A DNA stretch of 64,000 nt from Trichobilharzia regenti (Eukaryota > Platyhelminthes > Trematoda > Strigeidida > Schistosomatidae). Made by a program: the position numbers and the translations under genes. The stretch covers positions 120,357,842 through 120,421,841 of the forward strand of contig OX235270.1 in assembly GCA_944472135.2 (NCBI GenBank), in the 5' to 3' direction. Under the pieces are notes generated by a model that was not told the DNA's origin, made no database searches, and saw only the letters and a program-made list of their open reading frames with translations. Shown piece by piece: positions 47,601 through 59,600 of this stretch (position 1 is the stretch's first letter; every line of letters starts with the position of its first letter).

Positions 47601-50600
47601 TGTTACAATTGCATAGTAAGATGCCTTTTCAGTAAAATCCAATGAATACACACACACACTTGATGAAGAAGAAAGAAAGTTGACACAAACTATGGTTGAT
47701 AACAGTTATCCAGACAAGTTCATCGGAGATAAAATGTAATCAGAACACTAAGACCCACTCTCCAACTCACCCCTAAAAAACACGTGCACATCAAGCTACC
47801 CTATATGGGTGATCATAGCAGCTTGATAACTAGACAAAGATTGAACGCTGTCGTTAAAAAGACTTTTCATGCAGATAATATCATAATAATTGAAAATATG
47901 CAGTCCATATATCCATCTAAGCCAACAGAACATGCGAAAAATGACGTCACATCCCACTGTATTTACCCATCTGAATGTACGTGTGGATACACATACATAG
48001 GGAGGACTCATCGTTCTCTGAAAGTAAGAGCTGGATTCAGAGCACATTCCTAATTGGCTTCAGAAGAAAACAGAATCCCCAGAATCCATTTATAGTGAGA
48101 ACAGACGACCTAGCTCCTCTACTCAGAAACATATTATACAGACAGGACATAAAATCGATGTTCCAACGCCTTTTAAACCTATCTATAAAACGTGTTTTTG
48201 GCTCATCCTAACGTTTGTGGAAGCCCTAGATGGCAATTAGGTAGTTTAAACCACCTTTATGCATTCAAAGCGACAATTTGTCATCACACTAAGCCTTCTT
48301 TGGTAAACTTTGTTTTGATTTCAAAGCAGATGTACTAATACCTCTGTGATTTGGTTTAGTGATGTTCATTGTTATTTTGACCTTCAATATATCCTTTCAA
48401 CGTGACCTAAATTTATTTTCTCACCTCTTAACTCTTTATTAATTGAATATATATATTCCTATGACAAGTCCATGTGTTACGCAAATACATAACACGATTC
48501 AGACAAATTACGTCTTCTTATTGCTTTGTCTAAATTCCATAGTAGCCATGCAACCACTCAATGACCGCAGAATTTATAATATCCTTCTTAATAAAACACA
48601 GATGTACTTATTGACCTTAATGACTGATATTCTGAATAGATTCAAAACATCCATTCCTCCCAGTCCTCTCTCAATGTTGGTAAAGTGTCATTAAAGTGCA
48701 TCACGTTAGTGGTGACTACTGTACTGAAATTGAGAAAAGACTACAAATATTTACATTCATTTCGGTAGTAATAAAGTGAACCGACTAAAAAATACGCTTC
48801 GATGGTTCACGCATGCATACTACCGATGATTACAAATCAGAATAAAACAACTGTTCACTGCTCCTTGCAGTTTCAATAGTTTTTTTTTAACTAGTGTTGG
48901 TTAAATTCCCCTATATCCATTACTTAAAAATTAATTTTTTGTCTAAAACTTTTGGATTTCACTTCAAGCTTGATGATTTTGTTAATTCGTTTTTCAGTAT
49001 CTTTTACCAAAAGGTTTTTATTCTCACGAATCCTAATGAGCAGTTATACTAAATTCTATGAGCCTTACTTCAAATTAATAAAAAAGACAGATTATCTTAC
49101 AGGATTTTATCATGGGCTGAAGTTGGTTAGAGGATTATTGTAAAACCTGGGAGAACTGGACAGCTGTTTTGTCCTAGTTTGGGACTCTTCAGAGTACTCA
49201 CCCACCCGACTGCAGTTCGAACCCAGGACCTTCTGGTTACAAGGCTAGACAGCTCGTAGACAATTAAGACACTGGGACCCGATCTAATGGCCAGCCTATG
49301 AATTCTAACTTCTGCCTATTGACGCATAACGCGAACCGAACCCCGGGTGCGTACTGACGAAGAGTCGCAAACTAAAGCGAAACAACTGCTCAATAATCCC
49401 AGGCTGCCCAATGGTTCTCTAAGCGATGTCAGCTCATGATGAAATCCTGTAAACAATCAATCAAATCCCTACAAACCAATACTTCAATACAGATCATTTT
49501 AGTATGTTCATGACTAACCAATCCAGTAAACCCAAATATTTTTGGGAGGAGATTTTTCAGTAGTCCCACCTTCGAAGTAATATCCCACATCACAGAGTAA
49601 GAATAATATTGAATAAAGTGTTCCAAATAGCTTAAACTCCTTGAGGCTTGTCGTACACTGGAAAGTGTCAATATATTAAAAGGTTGAGTTTACACCATCC
49701 AGTAGACTGGATCCTAACATTTTTTGCACAAAATAACTGCTTATCTACACTCTTAATTTCATATTGTTAAAATTTGGGAAAGTAAATTATCAATCTATCC
49801 TGCATACGTCTGCTCCTTGAATGTATACCACGATATGCAAAGTTGCTTAGATGTCAATTTCTAGGTGTTTCATATAACTAGTACTTCTTTCTAGTCTCAG
49901 AAAGAAAAAACAGGAGATGGAGGTAGATCCGGCTATGGCGGAGACGCATCTTCTGCGCTCCGTTGTTGGCTACCAAAGAAACAAATAATTACTAACGGAC
50001 AGTTCAGTGAATAATTAGATGTAATTTCATACTAACTACACTAAATAAATAAGAGAGTAATTCAGCTTTTCTTTTGTTTTATTTAGTCAATAACCATTCG
50101 AACAGTGAACGAAACAGGGACTTTGAATACACTGCCAAATGAATCACCTATTAAAAGTGGTAAGAACAAAGTTTAATGCTGTTAAATTGTAGCAATTACG
50201 AATGGAAGCGATTCTCTCTCCATTGGTCTACACCTTTTCAGAAATAGAAGTAATCCAAAAATAAACTGGCGGAATGACTGATTGAAGTGTGATCCTCTTG
50301 ATTTGTGTCTAGTGAGACTCAACTATGTTGAAAGCAAATTAATACAGTTTGAAAGCGACCACTGGGGAGTAAATTTATCAACTAGCTTAGCCTTCATTAA
50401 CTTCAGTTCTAATCTAATTTCGTTCTACTCTTTCAATATTATCTTTCACATCAGCTATAAACATAAGTTACTGAGGATGAGGCGTGTACTTTATTAAGGC
50501 TCTGAGTTTTCTGATAATTTGTTCGTCAAACTTTGTGATCAGGATCTTGTCTAGGTTTCTAAGCTTTAGAAATACTTGCTTCAACAACAAAATCTGTTTC

Positions 50601-53600
50601 TACTGCTGACTAGAGTTTTAGTAAGAATAAATTAATCAGGAATTCTAGCATGCTATAATACAAATGAAATACACCAAGACATCCAAGTCTCAGACTTTTA
50701 CACAGAAATCAGCAGTTTGCAACAGTCAAATCTTTTGATCAATTTCAACAAGGTATTCTGAAAATAAAACTTGCGGGATGATGTCGTTTTGTACTTTCTC
50801 TATAATCACATTACGATTAGTTTGTTTAAAAAATTCGCAGGGATCTGACTGATTTCCAGCTAGATCACGAACCAACATCAGCTAGAGAAACACTGAAAAC
50901 TAGGGAGTACCAGGCATCTGTCTTGTCCTAGTTTGCGACTGTCTTCATCAATAAATACCCTTAACCCAGAGTTCAAGTTATGTGAAATAACTGAGAAACA
51001 TCCCTTAATAATGACTTTGTGACCAGAAACTAATAAATGTTTCTAAATCAATTATGCTGGACTTCTATTAGGATTTTCTGTGACTTATGTTCTAGAAACA
51101 TGTTCTTCCTGACGACTTTGAAATATTTATCTCTGGGTACTGATAAAGAGTTCATAACTTGAATGAAACAGCTGTCCAGTTCTCCAGGGTTCTACAATAA
51201 TCCTCTAACTAACGTCAGCTCATGATGAAATCCTGGAAACTGAATAAAATATATATGACATGCTTAAAAAGAATTTCTTCTCTGCTGATGGTCTGACACC
51301 GCTTTAGAAGAAAATGTTTTTGAATTGTTTCTGTTCAGATTCTACTCTTATGTACATTGGAAGAAGCTTAATGAATTACTATAAATGGAGTATTCAGTAC
51401 TAAGTGGAAGCAAGCCAAAATTAGAGCGATAATGAGACTAATATGTGTGTAGTCTTAGGAGACAAAGTACTCACTACACCACGGGCAGACAGGTAATTAT
51501 CCAAAATAACCCATCTCACAGAAATGCATTGACTAAAACAGCAAAAGAGGACAATATATAGGTGGTAGTTATGGCGTGAACGTCACAAGATAATAAGTAG
51601 AACAGATACGATTACTCTAGAAGTTAGATATCCTAAGAATTTAAAAAACTACATGTTGTAAAGCTAAATAACAATGAGGTTGAAACATGTCATAGTAACA
51701 AAAATCTCCTAATCTTTTATTCTTGTCAATACTCAATTAATGTCAGTTAGAAATAAACAGACTTGTTTCGAATCACAGTACAACTTGAGGCCATTTAAGA
51801 TAGTTTCATTAAAACGGCTGTCCAGTCCTTTCTGGTTTCAAATGATTTCTCCAACTGACACAAATTTGCAATCTAACAACAGATATTAGTTTCCATACTT
51901 ATAGTTTTTTATGTTAAACTTCGTGTTACTTATTATTAGTAAGTAATATCGTAGTATACTTATAACTTAGTTCATTCAGATATTTTCTCCTGAATGTCAT
52001 GGCTTTATGAACTGAATTCCCAATTTTTCCGTAAACGTCTTTCTTAACAACGAACATGAGGCTATCTGATAACGTGCGGTATAACGTTTATATGTCACGA
52101 CTCCTTCTGCAACCTACTCTTGAGTTCGGGGAAACAGGATTTCAAATACCGATTGAACAAATCGTAAGACGAAAGTTTTATGGTCTATGGTGGTTGTCAA
52201 GGTAATCCAGGACTCGTGATTTCCTCTATTTGAGAATTGTCAGTCGAATATATTAGTATTCACTAGGCTGATAAGTTTTACTCTCAGTAGGAGCACATTC
52301 ACTTATTGGAGATGCAGGAACATCCACTTGACGAATCCTGAATAGCAAGAAACACGAATCCTAGATTCCACTACTAGCCAACATCAATCAAATATAGTAG
52401 TGTAAACCTCAGGCTTTCGTCGAGGCGCCAACAACTCGACAGCGATTGGAAACTGCAGCCCAATCATACAAATCAGTGAAAAATTCATTATAATCTCAAT
52501 AAACGAAGTAAGAAGAAATACTTACAAATTGCACAGTCTATTATAACACTTTATTATACGTAAGAATAATCATTTCTAAAATTTGAATAAGGCATTTAAA
52601 AGACAAATTTCGTGAGGTGATATCCCGTCATTTCTTAGTTTCTTTACAATCGCTTTTCAACTAAAATGGTTCGCAATAATAAAATAAAATGCATGATAAT
52701 TACTCAGTTATATAAATGAAACAAAAGTACATACTAATGACCAATCATATTTAAATAGGTCAAGTAGTCCATGGTAAGCGAAGGTTGAAGTCTATAGTTT
52801 TTTACACACAGTTTAGGATGTATGTGATGTTTGATTTCTAAAACTGCCAGTGATACCCAGTAAAGTCATTATAGCTTGGAAAACGAACGATATAGTCTGC
52901 AGTTAGATTACCACAACTTCTGAAATACAAAACGCAACGTAATTATTAAAGAATGAGAAGAAAGGTCAATAAATATCTATACAGTAAGTTACGTTGTAGG
53001 ATAACTATCCTTCTAGAGTCATAAATGCATATTAACCGGGAACTTGTGTGTTTAATACCCTAAGTAACACGACATTGCTGTCCACTGTACTGAATTTTAT
53101 TCGGTAATAGAAAACTCGGATTCGAATCTCTGAGGAAATATAAATTCTCTCAAGATTGTACGCCTTGCTGATGGCTGCCATGAAATCTAAGTTTCGATGA
53201 TTAACTATATTTACTTATTTATTAACTTTCCTTTACTTCATGTGCCTTCCCACTTATAATTTTCGTCTTCTTCGGTTGGGCAATCTTCACTTCTACTAGC
53301 TGAGTATGTGTATATTTTACATTTTGCATAAGCGGTATTCTCTTCTTCATTGTCATTTATCTACTAGTGGATACGTCCTCTTAATTGTGATTTTAAATGA
53401 AGTGATGAACTCTTAGACACACTATAAAACTTTGTGAATAATTTCCATAACTTTATCACCATTATAATTATTCTTATTAACAATTTTACTTCCAACAAAA
53501 CTGGTATACCTTTTTTCGGGACAAACCTCATATTCTCCATCTTCGGATAGTGTACATCATTTGCACATCAAGTAATTGGGCAACTTTTTCTATTCTTCCA

Positions 53601-56600
53601 TGAGGTAATTTGTTCACAATATCTAAATAGCAAAAACCTCAAGGGGCAGATTTAAACAATAAAAGAACAACCCTCCAACATCACATCCAACTCCATTATT
53701 TGATAACCTAGGTGGTAATATCTAAGGGAACATGGCTTGCTCTGTGACTACAGATACATCTTCTTGATGCTTACGTATAAGAATGAATTGAAATCAATCA
53801 GGAATAACTTTCACTTGATAGCTAACACAGAAAATGAAGCCCATTGTCAGATAACTTAACATTTAATTCTGATAAAATATCACAACTTTACACCTCCATT
53901 GGTGGAGGTGGCTAGGACTTATGATGTGCATTCCAGGACACCGTCTACCTTGATGAGTAATCTAAAGTAAATTTAGATTAGGTAGAAAAGTATTTTAGGC
54001 ATCATCATAAAAAGTACCAATCTGTGAACATACTGCATGTTTTATGTAAGAGTCAAATTCGGTAAAATTTGAGATAGCACACTGTTACAGAGTAATAATA
54101 AATGTATAACAACGATTCAAATACAATTTCAGGGTACACCTCAGAAGGAGTTCTTTAAGACGCTCGGTGGGTATACCGATGTCTATTCCTTTGGAATCAA
54201 TAAGTTCGCATACATAGCATATTGTTTCAGTCAGTGGAACATTTGTGAATAGTGATGTGACATCTAATGAAATCATGGTCCTGTTGGATACGACCGATCC
54301 TTGACATGACCAATTCGCCTTATCACCGCACAGCCCAATGGCTAGCAGATCTACTAGAACCAATCAGAAGACAAGTTTCCTGCCACACAGTTCGAGATTC
54401 ATTCGACTTTATCGACTCAATTGAAAACATCAACGTATCCAACAGGACCATGATCTCATTAGATGTCACATCACTATTCACAAATGTTCCACTGATCAAA
54501 TACAATTTGTTGCTCACAGTCATACCACTGTATTCTCATAACTTCATAACTTGCTTTCAGTATCCTAGCTCCTTGCTGTTTTTATTGCCACCTTCAACTT
54601 ATTCTTATTAGAAAATAAGCAAAACATTACTAGTCAGCAGCCACTCACTAGATTTTATTCAGAAATGTATATAAGTGCTATAAATTGGAAAATTTCATCA
54701 CGAACTGACATCACTTAGAGAACCATTAGAAAACCAAGAGCTAATGGACAGCCGTTTCGCCCCAGTCCCGGACTCTTAATCAGCACGCAGTCACCCACCT
54801 GGAGTTTGAACCCAGCACCTCCTGGTAACAAGGAGAGCTAGCAGGCCATTAAGCCACTGAAACCCGATACAACGGCCACTGAATTATAACTTCTGCCAGT
54901 CCATGACATAGTGCGACCACTTGGCAATGTCTTCTTCGATGAGTATCTGTCCTCACTGGTGAGTGCGTGCTGATGAGGAGTTCCATACTGGGACGAGACA
55001 TATGTCCAGTACTCCCTGGTTTTCTAATGGTTCTCTAGTCGATGTCAGCTCATGACGGAATCCTTTAACCAGCCAGACAAAATACCTACAAACCAATACT
55101 TGAAAATATTATAAGTAATAAGAAATTCAAAACCTCTATTCTCATTATCGCTTGAATTAGTATGGTATTCAAACCAACCAACTCATTCAGTGACTTGAAG
55201 ACCTAATTGGTCTAATTAGGAAAAATAAAAATTTCCCAAATGCCATGTAACGACTGTTAGGTTAATTATAATGGTGATACTTGTAGATCGTGGTCAATTA
55301 GATAATCCGAACATAGTAATTTACCTAAATGTTGAATAAATAATGATGATAAATTAACTAACGTTGATGAAATTTCGGTCAATGTTATTCATTGACTCAC
55401 TTGTAATTATACAATAGGAAGGATCGAGTAGCAGCACTAAATAGTGATAGAGTTAGGCGAGGAGGGAGATAGAGAGGTTAATTAGGGAATCCTTGTTCAT
55501 TAAATCACTACCAGATAAATGCAATTGAAATGAAGCAGTGCTATTAACAGATATGTTGAAAACCGTAATAAAAAACAACAGGGAGTTAGGGTATTGATAT
55601 CAAGTTATCAAGTCATGAGAATACAATGCTATGGCTGTAAACAAAAAATTGTACTCGAAACGTCGTCATCCAGTTACTGATATTTTATCGCTGTGTTGTA
55701 TATCAAATAAATTTATCGAACATTGTATTATTTTGAATGTGTGTCTGATCTGCATGAGGAGGCGTAGACTTCTTGGCTAAGATCTTCAAGATGTCGTATA
55801 TCATTGGTTGAGTAGTGTTTGCGGTGTAACCCAAAGTTATTTATAGTGGCACAGATGTATTCAGCCTATTTTACCATTTTCTCCTATTGTTGGTCTGAAA
55901 TCAGATACTCAGAATGCAATTTTATGTGTCAGACAATTTATTATCAATACAATACAGGGTTTCGGTAACATATCTCCATTCCATGCCATCACTTTCAGCT
56001 GACTACTTGGCTACCCATGAAAAATTTCGTTTCCACTTCACATGATCTCCATATCACACTTGGGTGCTCAACTCATCGCTTCCCATCTGGATACTACTTG
56101 ATGGTATGTCTGGCATGTGATTTCACTTAAATGTCCCTTCAGAGCAGATCTAGCCCGTCTCCATCACCTTCCGCACACTAGCTGGGTTCTTTGGCAGTTT
56201 TATTTCCCTTATATTTCCTACGCGGCTATCTGAAATGAACGAGGATGGCTGCTGGAAAAAGTCTACAACCTTTGGGAAACGCTTTTGCTAATGTTCACGC
56301 TATTTCTCTGAGTCATATATAGAAGCAGTGACTGACTTGACATCAGTGATAAAAATTCGAGCCTTATTGCATTTTTTGGATAGATTTTCACAAGGACTTC
56401 ATAGCAATGACCGCTTGTCTTGCCTTAGTGAACCTGGTTGGCTTGTAGTTCAAACAATGCTTTCTAGATAGGTGAAATGGACGAATCCCTTTAGATTTTA
56501 CCATTTGACAGTGATTCACCTTCTTTAAAAACTTCTGTATACACTAGCAGGGAAAGATCAGATTTCATACACTTCAAGAGTTTATTTTAACAATTATATT

Positions 56601-59600
56601 TCTAATAAGTTCCGCTATTTTGTCTTAAAAATCCATGGAGAAAAAAGATTTTTCAGTGGTCATGTTTTATTACAAATTTGATTTTCTGGAAAGATATATC
56701 TAAAGCTTATAGATGCCTTGCCATCTGATTTGTACTGCTGATGAGTTTGATTCCCAAAACAGTGCAACCAACCAACTTCCAATGTTCAAATTTCATTGAT
56801 TTGGCTGGATGAACACTACTGGCTGATGAAAGTGGTTTTCAACTGCACATACTGAATAAGTAATTTGAACCAACCAAAATCCATTCTTTCAAAAATCTAC
56901 CTTATTTTCATAATTCTATCATATACCACTAATAGAGTGTTTTAACACTCTAGAGTGCTAAGTGAAGATAAAAAAATAATCTACTAGTAATAATACAAAG
57001 TTCAGAAACAGTTAGCTGTCTCAAAAACCCTACAGATAAAGAAATGCTCATATAAGCCAGTTTGGTCAACTAGTAATAATAAATGCCTGGAGGATTTCAC
57101 CATGAGCTGACAGCTGGACAGCCGTTTCGTCCTGGTTTGGGACTCTTCATCAGTACGCACCCAGTTCAAGAGTTTGAAACCAGGAACTCCTGGTCACAAG
57201 GCAAGCTCGCAGACCGACCATTAAGCCACTAGGATCCAAGCCAATGGCCAGCCCATGAATTCTAACTTCTGCCATTTTTGATGACATAGCGCGACCACTT
57301 CGCAATGCCTTCTTCGATGAGTCTCTGCCTCATCTTCAACCAATACTTGAAAAAATAATAAGTTTATCATTTAGTACAGATTCATACTTTCGGTTTCTGG
57401 CTTTTGATAACTGATTGAACTCGCCTACACTTTCTCCCAATAAAATGTATATTTTAATAATTATTAATTAGATTCTTTCTTGAAAAGCCACTGTTGGTGA
57501 AAGTACTTAATCCGTTGCTAGGCTACACACAAATGCCTAAATAATAGTATCCAATACTTTACTGGACTATATAAATTCGTTTGGATAAGAATGTCTTAGT
57601 TCTAGTTCATATTATAATCTCAATATCAACCTACGTAACTGGTACTTAAAGTATTACATTCTTATGATATTTTACTATTAAAAAAACAACAGTGATAAAA
57701 TCAAAGTAATTAAATAAATAGCCAATCAAATGCCGGTATCATGGTTAAATTTTTCCCATTAATTCATATGAGTGAATTGTTTGGCTTATTGTAAAGACAG
57801 CCTTAAAATAGTAAAGATAGTGAATTTAGCTTCATATGATCATCACATCGAATAAACTTTCTATAGTAACGACAATATAAAACGTAGAATCTTACCTAAT
57901 GCGGTTTGTAGTTGAATAATATTTTCCTACACTGAAGAAAATGTATTCAGTTTCCCTTCCAGTTCATTGTAGATTTACCGAGTCTTTGACCATAAGTGTC
58001 TATTTTCTATCTCCGCTGGTGAGTAGCATAATATACTCAATAATAGTGAGGTTAGGCGTAGAGTGTTAAGTAAGGAGGGTAAGTCGGTCGATGATGTTGT
58101 GAAGGTGAATCGACTGAGATGACTGAGAGAAGTGTTGCTCATGTCAATTCCCCGCCTCCCTTGATGGCAATATTAGTTGACACAGGATTAGGTTGGAAAA
58201 TAGTTAGAGGTGGTAAAATCAAAATACTGTATAAATCTAAGTCGTATTTGAATCAATAGCTGGAGACCGTTGGAGATATGGCTCAAAATCATTTTCATTG
58301 TGGCCTCTAGGGTCGATTAAATTCTCATTATTCTCCTTGTAATTACTCATTCTGCCCTAAATTTCTATTCTTATTACCTCCTCTGCATCTTTCTTTGCTG
58401 CATTTATACGCATTCTATGAAGTGTAGCAATTTGAACTGCTGCACTCTGTTCAAAGGTCTATGTTGACAAAAATTCAGTCAAGTTCACTACTTTGGTAAC
58501 TGAAGACAGACACAAGATCTGCAGGAGAAACACCTATTTATATTAGTGGAGTGCGTCGGTGGCATAGCGGTTAGGACGCTTGCCGACCATGCACATAGTC
58601 CTGGGTTCGATCCCCGGCCACCGACGCACTCCTTTACCTCACTAAGCCAGAAATAATACTGATAAAGAGGAAGAGTTGGGCATGAGGCTAGCATCCCCAT
58701 CCCGTAAAAAAACACTGCCACAGAAACTTCAAGCCTCTAGCTTGAAGCCGTATGTACCACTGGGGAACGTGAAGGAAAAAAATATTAGGGGACCGAAGAG
58801 TATAGAGAATCGGCAATGTATAATTTATGTTTGCATTACGAAAGATAAGGTTTTCTGTCTCTGTGAGAAGAAACGTTTAAAAGACACGCTTATTCCAATG
58901 TACAGTAAGCTTTCTAATTTCCATCCTCGATGTAGAAATTTTAAAGCCAAGAATGTCAACCATATCCCTCTCTGTCAACTATATTTAGCACCACAGGTAC
59001 ATTTTTTTAATAACATAGAAATCAATATTTGAAAACGTTCTGTATGATAGGGAGTATTTCTAGGTCATATTTTACCTAAACGGTTACTTCTAGCTCTAAC
59101 TTTTGGCTCCAGTTTTAATTGAAATAGCTTTCAATGTCAATGTAGGCGTTGTAAGAAAGTGAATTGGATATGTTTTCTGTAAATGTTAGCAAGGAAATTA
59201 TTTTGAAAGGAAAAACAATGCAGATAGTTGATCTAAGAACCATCACAGTTATTCTATGATAGTCTTTGTTATTGTTGAAAAATAAGTGAGATTCACCGAC
59301 ACAAACAAACAATAATGTGTGGTGTTGACAGTAGGAACTCAGTAAGAAAATTCTGTCGGTGGTAAAAATTGATAGAACTTTGAGAAAATAATTAACATTG
59401 AACTTTTATTACGAGTAGAATGATCAAGCAATACAAGTGTACGATGTTAATATCTAACAAAAACGCAAGTATCAGCCTTGTTCGGGCTTGAATTAACTGC
59501 AGGTGGATTATCTCACAAACATTCAGTACACACAAGAGATATTCTGTTACAGTGTCCATCCATGGTTTAAAAAGAGATATTTATGAAAGTTAATAGTTTA

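Noticed and set aside
49901..49922. A 22-base microexon between exons 3 and 4
   Set aside because: It would break the phase-0 junction between exons 3 and 4; the longer terminal-exon reading fits better.
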